Part shown: one piece after another, positions 50,029 through 59,055 of the stretch
How the letters are laid out: each line of letters begins with the position of its first letter
How positions within the stretch are numbered: position 1 is the first letter of the stretch
From: Chromatium okenii
GTDB taxonomy: Bacteria > Pseudomonadota > Gammaproteobacteria > Chromatiales > Chromatiaceae
Reading direction: 5' to 3'
DNA length: 64,000 bases
NCBI RefSeq assembly: GCF_016583745.1
Contig: NZ_NRRQ01000011.1
Coordinates: 24,899 to 88,898, forward strand
Position numbers and translations under genes: made by a program
The notes under the pieces: generated by a model
Databases searched by the model: none
Seen by the model: only the letters and a program-made list of their open reading frames with translations
What the model was told of the DNA's origin: nothing

Positions 50029-51468
50029 ATGACCGATTCAATGCACATTGCGCGTGAAATGATTCTGGCTCCGGCAGGATTAACTGACCACGATTTAGAA
50101 AAGCTGCTGGCGCATTTAACCAATGCCGCAGTCGATGCCGCTGATATTTATTTCCAAGCCAGTCGTTTGCAATCATGGGTTTTAGAAGACAGCATTATTA
50201 AAAACGGCAGTTTTAGTATTGAACAGGGCGCGGGTTTACGCGCCGTGAGCGGAGAAAAAACTGGCTTTGCGTACTCCGATGAATTGGAGTTTGCCATTTT
50301 ATTAGAAGCCGCGACCACCGCTCGCGCCATTGCCAGCAGCGGTCAGAGTGCGCAGGTCAAGATCGCGCCGCAAGTGAATTCGCGCCAGTTATATCCGCCC
50401 ATCAATCCGATTGATTCGCTGCCCGACGCTGACAAGGTGGCGCTGTTGCAGCGCGTTGACGCCGAAGCGCGACGGCTTGATCCGCGTGTGCAGCAGGTCA
50501 GCGCCAGCGTGGTCGCCGCGCAAGATACGGTGCTGGTGCTGGCGGCCGACGGCAGTTTGGCGGCAGATGTGCGTCCGCTGATTCGCCTCAGCGTGAGTGT
50601 CATCGTTGAGCAAGACGGTCGCCGCGAGCAGGGCGCAAGTGGCGGCGGTGCGCGTACCGATTTGAGCTATTTTCTGCTGGAAGATCGCGCACTTGGCTAT
50701 GCGCGGGAGGCGGTGCGGCTGGCGCTCACCAATCTTGATGCGGACGCTGCACCCGCTGGCACGATGACGGTGGTGCTCGGCTCAGGCTGGCCGGGCATCT
50801 TGCTGCATGAGGCGGTCGGGCACGGGCTGGAGGGCGATTTCAATCGCAAAGGCAGTTCGGCGTTTGCGGGGCGGATCGGGGAACGAGTCGCCGCTGCGGG
50901 TGTGACGGTCGTCGATGATGGCACGCTGCCGGGACGGCGCGGTTCGCTCAATATCGACGATGAGGGCACCGTGAGTCAGCACACGGTGTTGATTGAGGAC
51001 GGAATTTTGCGCGGTTACATGCAGGACAAACTCAACGCTCGCCTCACGGGTACGGTGTCGACGGGCAACGGGCGGCGTGAGTCTTACGCGCATCTGCCGA
51101 TGCCGCGCATGACCAACACTTACATGCTGGCGGGACAACGCGATCCGGCGGAAATCATCGCTTCCGTCAACAAGGGTTTATATGCCGTCAACTTCGGTGG
51201 CGGGCAGGTGGACATCACTTCTGGCAAATTCGTTTTTTCGACTAACGAAGCCTATCTCATTGAAAACGGTAAAATTACCCGTCCGGTGAAGGGCGCGACC
51301 TTGATTGGCAATGGCCCCGAAGTGCTCACTCGCGTCAGCATGGTGGGCAACGATTTGCGGCTTGACGATGGCGTCGGCACCTGCGGCAAAGAAGGGCAAA
51401 GCGTGCCGGTGGGCGTGGGTCAACCGACGCTGCGGGTGGATGGTTTGACCGTTGGCGGTACCAATTAA
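50029..51468 (+). CDS. tldD: Metalloprotease TldD
   Basis: 479 residues. The zinc motif is [17 protein letters not shown] (HExxxH), preceded by [10 protein letters not shown]; the C-terminus has [35 protein letters not shown]. With TldE it degrades flexible peptides and matures some peptides such as microcins. tldE is not in the window. The 236-bp region before it (49793-50028) holds tandem AACTGACAACnGATAACTG-like repeats and no gene. Confidence 0.95.
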   Translation: MTDSMHIAREMILAPAGLTDHDLEKLLAHLTNAAVDAADIYFQASRLQSWVLEDSIIKNGSFSIEQGAGLRAVSGEKTGFAYSDELEFAILLEAATTARAIASSGQSAQVKIAPQVNSRQLYPPINPIDSLPDADKVALLQRVDAEARRLDPRVQQVSASVVAAQDTVLVLAADGSLAADVRPLIRLSVSVIVEQDGRREQGASGGGARTDLSYFLLEDRALGYAREAVRLALTNLDADAAPAGTMTVVLGSGWPGILLHEAVGHGLEGDFNRKGSSAFAGRIGERVAAAGVTVVDDGTLPGRRGSLNIDDEGTVSQHTVLIEDGILRGYMQDKLNARLTGTVSTGNGRRESYAHLPMPRMTNTYMLAGQRDPAEIIASVNKGLYAVNFGGGQVDITSGKFVFSTNEAYLIENGKITRPVKGATLIGNGPEVLTRVSMVGNDLRLDDGVGTCGKEGQSVPVGVGQPTLRVDGLTVGGTN

Positions 51469-51484
51469 AATTAGCGTGCGCGTT

Positions 51485-51531
51485 GATTCAACGTCTTTGG
51501 CTTGCAGTCGGAGTCGTTGAATCATTTTTTT
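51485..51531 (+). terminator. Candidate tldD terminator
   Basis: GATTCAACG and CGTTGAATC pair around a 21-nt loop, followed by seven T after ATCA. It begins 17 bp after the tldD stop. The long loop lowers certainty. Confidence 0.6.
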
Positions 51532-51666
51532 ATATGCGACTTGCTGGCATTTGTTATCCATGACGCACTCCAAAGCAATTACTTATTGGCGCTGACAAGT
51601 AAAATCGCACAGCGTTGAAGAGGGCTATCTGCGCGGCGGGATAAAACGACAGGTACTGCATTGGGT

Positions 51667-51775
51667 TCATTCAATCCACTTAACTTTTTTTCAAAAAGGT
51701 GGCTTTTCAAAAAGAAGGAGAAAATGAGTTTGGTTATTTAGATTGACTATAACCTTATTTTTTAAGTGCTAGAAT
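51667..51775 (+). promoter_or_regulatory. Candidate promoter region of the DUF2887 gene
   Basis: TGCTAGAAT (51767-51775) is an extended -10 element 25 bp before the gene at 51800. TTGACT lies 21 bp further upstream, too far for a standard spacer. The rest of the 331-bp gene-free stretch 51469-51799 shows the tldD terminator and no convincing gene; a short antisense frame begins at 51573 but is mostly antisense to tldD. Confidence 0.4.
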
Positions 51776-51799
51776 TTTATTGAAGGTCTCTTCACTGTA

Positions 51800-52723
51800 A
51801 TGAAAACCGATAAACACCTGCACACGTTATTAACCTCCGGCCCCGAAGCATTTCGTTTCCTCACTGGCGGTTTAGAACTTATTGGCAGCTATCAAGATCG
51901 TTCTATTGTATTCAAAGAATTGGAACGCCGCGCCGATCATGTGTTTGAACCAGATAACGGCATTGGGCCGGTGTATATTCTGGAAATTCAAACCCAACAT
52001 TCTGGTGATGTCTATGATCGTTTAGTGTTGGAATTGGTGCTGTATCGCAAATTGCATCCGAATTGCACAGTTCATGGTTTGGTGCTATTCATTGAACGCA
52101 CTGGTGATGAACCAGAATCGCCGTGGCAACCTTATTTAGGAGTGGGTTCGCTATTACTAAAATCTGTCTATTTGGATGAAATCATTGAGCGGGCGCGTTT
52201 TGAACAACCAGATCATCCACTATTAGCGACTTTTCTGCCATTAGTCGCTAACAATAAGGAATTAGCGCAACAAGCATCGGCAGCATGGCAACAATTGGCA
52301 GCACGGACTGAACCGGATGCCACCGCGTTAATGGATGTATTTACATCATGGTTAATGGAACGCTACAAACATCAATCCTATGAGGAGGTTATGGCAATGT
52401 TGCATCTTCCAACAACACCGTTAGAAGAAACCCGTGCGTATCAGCAATTGGTGGGCATTGGTATGGAGAAAGGGCGCATTGAAGGTCGTCAAGAGGGTCG
52501 CCAAGAAGGACTCAAGGAAGGGATGAATAAGGGGCAGCAGAAAGGACGCCAAGCTGAGGCTCGCGCTATCCTCACTAAACAACTTCGGCGTCGTTTTGGT
52601 GATTTGCCTGATTGGGCAGTAACGCAATTGCAGAAGGCAAATACAGAGCAGTTGGAAGCGTGGGCGGAGCAGATTTTTGATGCGCCTGATGTGGAAACAT
52701 TGCTCGGCAGTTCATTGGATTAA
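51800..52723 (+). CDS. DUF2887/Rpn-like nuclease-family protein with C-terminal DUF4351
   Basis: 307 residues. The N-terminal half has FRFLTGGLELIGSYQDRSIVFKELERRADHVFEPD and VYILEIQTQHSGDVYDRLVLELVLYRKL, a PD-(D/E)XK-like fold (Asp46 and Glu/Gln of LEIQ) of the DUF2887 type. The middle carries a charged, repetitive GRIEGRQEGRQEGLKEGMNKG stretch common to Rpn-like families. The C-terminus ARAILTKQLRRRFGDLPDWAVTQLQKANTEQLEAWAEQIFDAPDVETLL is DUF4351. These families are multi-copy in cyanobacteria and purple bacteria and are thought to be mobile-element-related nucleases. Confidence 0.85.
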   Translation: MKTDKHLHTLLTSGPEAFRFLTGGLELIGSYQDRSIVFKELERRADHVFEPDNGIGPVYILEIQTQHSGDVYDRLVLELVLYRKLHPNCTVHGLVLFIERTGDEPESPWQPYLGVGSLLLKSVYLDEIIERARFEQPDHPLLATFLPLVANNKELAQQASAAWQQLAARTEPDATALMDVFTSWLMERYKHQSYEEVMAMLHLPTTPLEETRAYQQLVGIGMEKGRIEGRQEGRQEGLKEGMNKGQQKGRQAEARAILTKQLRRRFGDLPDWAVTQLQKANTEQLEAWAEQIFDAPDVETLLGSSLD

Positions 52724-52731
52724 GTTCAGTC

Positions 52732-52757
52732 GGTTGGGTTGATGCGTCAACCCAACC
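52732..52757. repeat. REP-like palindrome GGTTGGGTTGA-TGCG-TCAACCCAACC
   Basis: A perfect 11-bp stem with a tetraloop, 8 bp after the DUF2887 stop. The GGTTGGGTTG arm is shared with the repeats at 43333, 21621 and 23812. It could end transcription of the gene before it. Confidence 0.7.
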
Positions 52758-52812
52758 AACACCAACTGCGTTACTCCTAATTATTCACAACCATTTTTAT
52801 GAGCATTAGCCA

Positions 52813-55197
52813 ATGACTTTATATGCTGATTTGAAAAACGTTCGCAGTGAAGAAGATGTGAAAGATGCGTATATTAAAGCCTTGGGCTTAACTAGCTACA
52901 CCAAGGGTTTAATTGATATTCAAACTGAAGAAATTTGGTTTGAAGCCAAGGATACCGGTAAACATTCCAGTTATGCGATGTTTACGCAGTTGCTGCATTA
53001 TGTGCAGGATGCGTTGAATAAAGGCGAACGCATTCCGCCGTTTTTAGCAGTCATTGATACCGAAAAAGCGGCAATAATGAAAAGCGCCGATGTGCTGCCA
53101 TTTTTAGCTAAAAAAACGATTCGCTGGGGTAAATCCGCCAGCAAATACACGCCAGAAGCCTTGGAAGTCGTGTCCGCATATATCGGCACCTATTTTGTCT
53201 CGTTTCGTTTAGAAACGCACGAAGATGAATTTATTGCCACCATCAAAGCCGCGATTCAAACCGGCGAAATCATTCGGATTCAAATCACGCCAGATAATTT
53301 GAAGCAGGTATTTGATAAATGGGTGACGATGATCGGCAGCCAGATTGACGGCATCAGCGCCGAAGATTATGCGTTGCTGTTTTTTGCCGACATCATGAAT
53401 GACGGCACGGTATCTTCTTATCAGGAAATTTCGGCAAAGTTAATTTTTGTAGACGGTAAACCTGCATTTTTTCTGGATGGCAAGCTTTGTGCATTGGGTA
53501 ACAAAGAAGGGTATCGCCAGTTTTGGGCAATTTATCACCGTCCGCCGCAGGAAGAACATCGCAACTATTTATTAGAACGGCGCGATAGTTTAATTCCGTT
53601 GAATGAGCGCAGCTTTAAGGGCGCATATTATACGCCGCTCAATGTCGTAGATCGCGCTTATGATACACTTGCTGAGGTATTGGGAAAGAACTGGCAGAAA
53701 AATTATCTCGTGTGGGATATGTGCTGCGGCGTTGGCAATTTAGAAGTGAAGCATTCTAATCACCGCAATCTGTTTATGAGTACGTTAGATGTTGCGGATA
53801 TTGATGTAATGCGGGCAACGAAAACCTGCGTTGCTGCCACGCGCTTTCAATATGATTATTTGAATGATGATATTACCGATGACGGCAGAATTGATTATAG
53901 CCTCACCAATAAACTGCCGCCAGCGTTGCGTGATGCGATTCAAGCAGGCAAGAAGATTTTGGTGTTAATCAATCCGCCGTATGCGGAGGCGGGCACAGAT
54001 GTTAGCTGTACAGATAAGGCTGGCGTGGCAAAAACAAAGTTTGCCGCAACAGCAATGAATCGTTATGGTAAAGCCAGCAACGAGCTGTTTACGCAGTGTT
54101 TAGCTAGAATTGCGCTAGAAATACCCACAGCAACAGTGGCGATATTCAGCAAGTTGAAATATGTCAACGCGCCGAATTTTGAGAAGTTTAGACAGGTTTG
54201 GAACGCTGAATATCTCGGCGGTTTTGTCGTGCATAGCAAGGCATTTGATGGCTTAAAAGGTGATTTTCCGATTGGCTTTTTGGTGTGGAAAACCAATCAA
54301 AATGCCAAAAAGAAACGGTCGATTGATGCGATTGCCGTTGAAGTTTTTGATAGAAATACACGACCGATTGGTGAAAAACAGTTTTATAACTTGCCGAACA
54401 GCAGTTATTTGAATGTGTGGTTAAAACGTCCCAAGAAAAATAACCAACCAGTGATACCGATTAAAAATGCTATTTCACCGGCAACATCTACGCCAAGTGT
54501 CACTACATGGTCAGATCAGGCAATCGGTTATATGCGTTGTTCAGTGAATGATGTTCAACACGCCAATCAACATACTGCTTTGTTTTCATCAAGTTTTAGC
54601 GATGGGCATGGCTTTTATGTCAATCCCGATAATCTTTGGCAAGCCGCCATCATCTTTGCCGTGCGCCGTTTAGTAAAACCCACTTGGTTGAATGACCGCG
54701 ATCAATTTTTACAGCCGACTGGTGAACTCACTGATGAATTCAAACACGATTGCTTGATTTGGATGCTGTTCAACGGCAGCAATCTCACCGCCAGCGCCGA
54801 CGATTTAGAATGGAATGGCGCAACGTGGTCAATCGTCAATCATTTTATTCCGTTCACGGAAACCGAGGTCAACGCACCAACGCGATTTGAATCTGATTTT
54901 ATGGTGCGTTATTTGAAAGGCAAAAAGCAGTCATCTGAAGCAAAAGCTGTGCTCGCGGCAGGTAAACAATTGTGGCTGGCGTATTTCGCCCAGAGTGATA
55001 ATCACATCGTGCGCCATGAATTAAAATTAAATCGCGCTGATGTTGGTTGGTATCAACTCCGCAACGCTTTGAAAAAACGCAATGATAGCGGTAATGATGA
55101 TGCGTTGGTCAGTTTTGCTGCGTTTGAATTGGCATATAAAACCTTGACCGAGAAATTGCAGCCGCTGGTGTATGAATTAGGATTTTTGAAGCGGTGA
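52813..55197 (+). CDS. Type IIG restriction-modification enzyme (N6-adenine methyltransferase)
   Basis: 794 residues. N-terminal nuclease-like region with D35-X8-E44-X-K46 (IDIQTEEIWFEAKDTGK), a helical middle with RSFKGAYYTPLNVVDRAY, methyltransferase motif I VWDMCCGVGNLE (about 303-314) and motif IV VLINPPYAEAG (about 376-386), then a target-recognition region and a C-terminal helical domain. One chain probably restricts and methylates. No separate specificity subunit is adjacent. The DUF2887 gene lies 89 bp upstream. Confidence 0.83.
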   Translation: MTLYADLKNVRSEEDVKDAYIKALGLTSYTKGLIDIQTEEIWFEAKDTGKHSSYAMFTQLLHYVQDALNKGERIPPFLAVIDTEKAAIMKSADVLPFLAKKTIRWGKSASKYTPEALEVVSAYIGTYFVSFRLETHEDEFIATIKAAIQTGEIIRIQITPDNLKQVFDKWVTMIGSQIDGISAEDYALLFFADIMNDGTVSSYQEISAKLIFVDGKPAFFLDGKLCALGNKEGYRQFWAIYHRPPQEEHRNYLLERRDSLIPLNERSFKGAYYTPLNVVDRAYDTLAEVLGKNWQKNYLVWDMCCGVGNLEVKHSNHRNLFMSTLDVADIDVMRATKTCVAATRFQYDYLNDDITDDGRIDYSLTNKLPPALRDAIQAGKKILVLINPPYAEAGTDVSCTDKAGVAKTKFAATAMNRYGKASNELFTQCLARIALEIPTATVAIFSKLKYVNAPNFEKFRQVWNAEYLGGFVVHSKAFDGLKGDFPIGFLVWKTNQNAKKKRSIDAIAVEVFDRNTRPIGEKQFYNLPNSSYLNVWLKRPKKNNQPVIPIKNAISPATSTPSVTTWSDQAIGYMRCSVNDVQHANQHTALFSSSFSDGHGFYVNPDNLWQAAIIFAVRRLVKPTWLNDRDQFLQPTGELTDEFKHDCLIWMLFNGSNLTASADDLEWNGATWSIVNHFIPFTETEVNAPTRFESDFMVRYLKGKKQSSEAKAVLAAGKQLWLAYFAQSDNHIVRHELKLNRADVGWYQLRNALKKRNDSGNDDALVSFAAFELAYKTLTEKLQPLVYELGFLKR

Positions 55198-55246
55198 GGA
55201 TATGAAGTGATAACAACCTTTAATGAACCCTATATAGTGAATTGAA

Positions 55247-56671
55247 ATGTCACAGATCACCATTTTGTGGTTTCGCCGTGATTTGCGGCTGGATGACAAT
55301 CCTGCGTTGCAAACCGCGTTAGCGACCAGCCAGCGCCTGATTCCGGTCTACATTCACGCGCCGGAGGAAGCTGCGCCGTGGTCGCCGGGCGCTGCCAGTC
55401 GCTGGTGGTTGCATCACAGCTTGCTGGCGCTAGATCAAGCGCTGCGTGAGCGCGGCAGTCGGTTGTGGCTGGCGCGAGGCGAGAGTTTGGCGACGCTGCG
55501 CCAGCTCATCGCCCAGACCGGCGCGACGCAGGTGCTGTGGAATCGGCGCTATGAACCGGCGCTGTCTGCGCGTGATACCGCGATCAAACAGGCATTGCGA
55601 GCCGACGGCTTGCACTGCGCCAGCACCAACGCGGCGCTGTTGTTTGAACCTTGGGAAATTCGCAACGGCAGCGGGCTGCCATATCGCGTGTTTAGTGCGT
55701 TTTGGCGCACCTGCGTTAAGGAGTTATATCGCCAACTCCCCGCGCCAGCGCCCGCCACGCTGCCGCCGTTGGGCGAATTGAGCGCCGGTTGTGACCTTGC
55801 CGAATTGGCGTTATTGCCGCGTCACAATTGGGATCACGGGCTGCGGGAGACGTGGACGCCGGGCGAAGCTGGCGCGATGCAGCAAGCCATGACGTTTCTG
55901 GCGCAAGACCTGACCAGCTACGCGACGCAGCGCGATGTGCCGGGGAATGTGGGAACGTCGCGGCTGTCAGCGGCGCTGCATTTTGGCGACATCAGCCCGC
56001 GTCGCTTGTTGGCGCTGGTGCTGGCGCACGGCGGCGAGCCGACCACTGATCCTTGGGTGCGCGAGCTGGGCTGGCGCGAATTCGCTTATCACCTGCTCTA
56101 TCACTTTCCCCACACCACGACGCAGCCGCTGGATCAACGGTTTGCTGCATTACCGTGGCGCAGCGCACCGGAACAGCTCGCAGCGTGGCAGCGCGGTCAA
56201 ACCGGCATTCCGCTGGTGGACGCCGGAATGCGCGAGCTGTGGCACACGGGCTGGATGCACAATCGGGTGCGGATGGTGGTCGCCTCGCTGCTGACCAAGA
56301 ATTTGCTGCTGCCGTGGCAACTCGGAGCGCAGTGGTTTTGGGACACGTTGGTTGACGCAGATTTAGCAGTGAATACCGCAAGTTGGCAGTGGACGGCGGG
56401 CTGCGGCGCGGATGCAGCGCCCTATTTCCGCGTGTTCAATCCGGTGCTGCAAGGTGAACGCTTTGATCCAGCGGGTGTTTATGTGCGGCGCTGGTGTCCA
56501 GAGCTGGCGCGGCTGCCGGATCGCGTTGTGCATCAACCTTGGGCGGCGAGCGCGGCGATCTTGACGGCGGCGGGAGTGCGATTAGGAGTGAATTATCCGC
56601 AACCGCTGGTGGATTTAGCGGCATCGCGGCGGGAGGCGCTGGCGGCGTGGGAAATGGTGAAAACGGCTTAA
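55247..56671 (+). CDS. phrB: Deoxyribodipyrimidine photolyase
   Basis: 474 residues, class I CPD photolyase: ILWFRRDLRLDDNPAL at the N-terminus (antenna-binding domain), QVLWNRRYEPALSARD, and the FAD domain with WVRELGWREFAYHLLYHFP, TGIPLVDAGMRELWHTGWMHNRVRM and DADLAVNTASWQWTAGCGADAAPYFRVFNP. It repairs UV-induced cyclobutane dimers using blue light, useful in an illuminated habitat. Confidence 0.96.
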   Translation: MSQITILWFRRDLRLDDNPALQTALATSQRLIPVYIHAPEEAAPWSPGAASRWWLHHSLLALDQALRERGSRLWLARGESLATLRQLIAQTGATQVLWNRRYEPALSARDTAIKQALRADGLHCASTNAALLFEPWEIRNGSGLPYRVFSAFWRTCVKELYRQLPAPAPATLPPLGELSAGCDLAELALLPRHNWDHGLRETWTPGEAGAMQQAMTFLAQDLTSYATQRDVPGNVGTSRLSAALHFGDISPRRLLALVLAHGGEPTTDPWVRELGWREFAYHLLYHFPHTTTQPLDQRFAALPWRSAPEQLAAWQRGQTGIPLVDAGMRELWHTGWMHNRVRMVVASLLTKNLLLPWQLGAQWFWDTLVDADLAVNTASWQWTAGCGADAAPYFRVFNPVLQGERFDPAGVYVRRWCPELARLPDRVVHQPWAASAAILTAAGVRLGVNYPQPLVDLAASRREALAAWEMVKTA

Positions 56672-56715
56672 CACTTGGCATTACATGTCGCGATGTTGCG
56701 GAATAAAAAATAGCA

Positions 56716-58779
56716 ATGAATAAAAACACTTATCGCGCTGATATTGATGGTATGCGAGCGATTGCCGTGCTATCAGTGATGTTGTATCACTTGAATGCAG
56801 ATTGGCTCCCTGGTGGTTTTATTGGCGTTGACATCTTTTTCGTTATATCGGGATTTGTTGTGACTGGCGCACTCGTCAATTCACACGCTACAACCCTATT
56901 AAATTTTATTGCTGATTTTTACGCCAATCGGTTAGCCCGCATCATGCCAGCATTGATTGTAATGCTCTGCGTCACCGCATTATTGGCTACTTTGTTTATT
57001 CCGCGAGCTTGGTTAAGTGAACTCAGCGAACGCACCGCACTGTTTGCGTTTTTAGGTTTAAGTAACTGGGTGATGCAACATCACAACGATGCTTATTTTG
57101 CTCCACGCGCTGAATTTAATCCTTATACGCATACTTGGTCACTCGGTGTAGAAGAGCAGTTTTACTTAGTCGTTCCGATGCTCATTTTTCTTTGGATACA
57201 CAACTACCGTGCAGTACAACAATCACAACAACATTGGTGGGTGATTAGCTTCTTTTTTTTGCTGTGTGGCGCATCATTTATAGGTTGCTTATATGCAACA
57301 CAGACATATCCAACGGCAGCTTTTTATTTCTTTGGTTTTCGATTTTGGGAACTTGGTTTAGGTTCACTTCTCTATCTTGTGTCGCTTAATCGCACGACTG
57401 CAACTGCGAGCCGCTTAGTCTGTACGATACAGAACATCTTGCCTTGGCTAGGCGTGTTGCTATTAATTTTAACGTTTTTATTTGCCCAAGCTGACCAATT
57501 TCCTTGGCCTTGGGCAGTGCCAGCCGTGCTTGGTAGCTTATTCATCATTGGCGGAGTCAAAACAAATAACCAATCACCAATTCGGCGTTTTTTTGCAACA
57601 TCATTTTTAGTCTGGATCGGCAAGCGTTCTTACTCATTTTATTTATGGCACTGGCCAATTTATGTACTTTTGCGCTGGACAACTGGGCTCCACACTCTCC
57701 CTTTGCAAATCACAGCGCTTGCAGGAACCTTTGTGATTGCAATGTTCAGTTATCGTTATGTGGAAACACCATTACGCCATCATGTTCATATAACACGTTG
57801 GCATCCATTATTACGCATTACTTTTTTTGTTACGCTAACCGCGCTTGGGTGGTGGTTAGCGCAGTATTTATTTACGAATTCTATTTATTATAGTTTCAGT
57901 ACGGTAACACGCCATTCAAGTGATTGGCATTCAAGCAATCACATGCCTTATACCAATCCAGCAGAACGCAGATGTCAAGTAAAATTGCAACATTATTTTG
58001 TTGGTGGCGGACAGGAATTTCGTTATGTGCCACAGGATTGTCGCTATCAGGCATCATTCCGCAATCTACATGTGCTTGGTGACTCACATGCGATGGCGTA
58101 TTTACCGATTTTTGAGCAATTTAGCGCAGAAACTGGAACAAATATCAGCGTATATGCTTTTACGAGTTGTAGCTTTATTGATTTCCGCCGACCCGTATTT
58201 GATCAAGCAGATGATTGCAATAAATTCATACAAACTATTGTGCAACAGATACTTGATACAGCGCATGAAGGTGATTTTGTGTTTTTACCGAGTTTGCGCA
58301 TAGAACGTTTTGGTGATCAATGGTCAACTCTGGAGCGTGATGTTTTTATCAGTATGTATAATCCTGAAGCGATGAAACTGCGTCTACTGGCTATGGAAGA
58401 CGCAAAACAGTTGATCCAGTTATTTACTGACAAAAAATTACAGATTGTTTTTGAAGCTCCTAAACCAATTTTCAAAGCACCTCCGTTTCGTTGCGCGGAC
58501 TGGTTTAATCGCCACAATCCAATTTGCATTGGTAATAATCAACAGCCGCGGATTGAGCTGGAACGCTTGCGTCAACCAATTATGGCAAGTATGTATGAAA
58601 TTGTTGATAAATTTTCTAGTGTCTCCATTTGGAATCCATTCCCACTACTTTGTCCTGATGCTGTTTGTTATGCGTTCAAAGATAAACGTCCGTTATTTTT
58701 TGATGGCGATCATTTGAGTGCTTATGGCAACACAGTGTTGTATCCCAGTTTTAAAATACATTTTGAAAAATTGCTGTGA
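56716..58779 (+). CDS. Acyltransferase 3 with C-terminal SGNH domain (OafA-like)
   Basis: 687 residues. N-terminal acyltransferase-3 domain (YRADIDGMRAIAVLSVMLYHLNADWLPGGFIGVDIFFVISGFVVT, TWSLGVEEQFYLVVP, RSYSFYLWHWPIYVLLRW; ten or so membrane helices up to about 390), then a periplasmic SGNH domain (NLHVLGDSHAMAYLPIFEQF; final DGDHLSAYGN). It O-acetylates a surface glycan such as O-antigen or peptidoglycan. The frame is AT-richer than the photolyase gene and may be acquired. Confidence 0.93.
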   Translation: MNKNTYRADIDGMRAIAVLSVMLYHLNADWLPGGFIGVDIFFVISGFVVTGALVNSHATTLLNFIADFYANRLARIMPALIVMLCVTALLATLFIPRAWLSELSERTALFAFLGLSNWVMQHHNDAYFAPRAEFNPYTHTWSLGVEEQFYLVVPMLIFLWIHNYRAVQQSQQHWWVISFFFLLCGASFIGCLYATQTYPTAAFYFFGFRFWELGLGSLLYLVSLNRTTATASRLVCTIQNILPWLGVLLLILTFLFAQADQFPWPWAVPAVLGSLFIIGGVKTNNQSPIRRFFATSFLVWIGKRSYSFYLWHWPIYVLLRWTTGLHTLPLQITALAGTFVIAMFSYRYVETPLRHHVHITRWHPLLRITFFVTLTALGWWLAQYLFTNSIYYSFSTVTRHSSDWHSSNHMPYTNPAERRCQVKLQHYFVGGGQEFRYVPQDCRYQASFRNLHVLGDSHAMAYLPIFEQFSAETGTNISVYAFTSCSFIDFRRPVFDQADDCNKFIQTIVQQILDTAHEGDFVFLPSLRIERFGDQWSTLERDVFISMYNPEAMKLRLLAMEDAKQLIQLFTDKKLQIVFEAPKPIFKAPPFRCADWFNRHNPICIGNNQQPRIELERLRQPIMASMYEIVDKFSSVSIWNPFPLLCPDAVCYAFKDKRPLFFDGDHLSAYGNTVLYPSFKIHFEKLL

Positions 58780-58789
58780 TTTTAATTTC

Positions 58790-58955
58790 AAGTGTTGGCA
58801 ACTGCCTTTAAGCAGGGTGATTGCCGAAATAACACGATAATCCGTTTGCGCTGCTCAATAATGGTGGGTTGCCAACTACGCACATCAAAATCAAAAGCCG
58901 ATTGTAGAGTTCACGCGCTGTAATCGGTATCGTATAACGTGCTTAATTCAGTCAT
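58790..58955 (-). pseudogene. DUF29 gene remnant
   Basis: From ATG at 58955: MTELSTLYDTDYSA, then a stop, matching the DUF29 N-terminus. A little further in the same frame SWQPTIIEQRKRIIVLFRQSPCLK matches its central motif (RxSWxxTIxxQR). The region between is almost all deleted. It is a degraded relative of the gene at 11913. Confidence 0.75.
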
Positions 58956-58990
58956 GTTCTGTTCCTTCTTCTGTTGTTTTCTGCATCCAG

Positions 58991-59032
58991 AAAAAACCGC
59001 CGCACTTTAATTATAAAGTGTGACGGTTTTTT
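58991..59032. terminator. Bidirectional intrinsic terminator
   Basis: AAAAAACCGCCGCACTTTA and TAAAGTGTGACGGTTTTTT form a long stem with two G-U pairs and a short loop, flanked by A- and T-runs. It lies 24 bp beyond the LamG/CARDB stop. Confidence 0.9.
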
Positions 59033-59055
59033 CATTAGTCCGACATCCAGTGCGG

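Noticed and set aside
51178..51573. 131-residue minus-strand ORF starting MECVMDNKCQQ
   Set aside because: Mostly antisense to tldD. The first 30 residues look protein-like but no ribosome site or family supports it.
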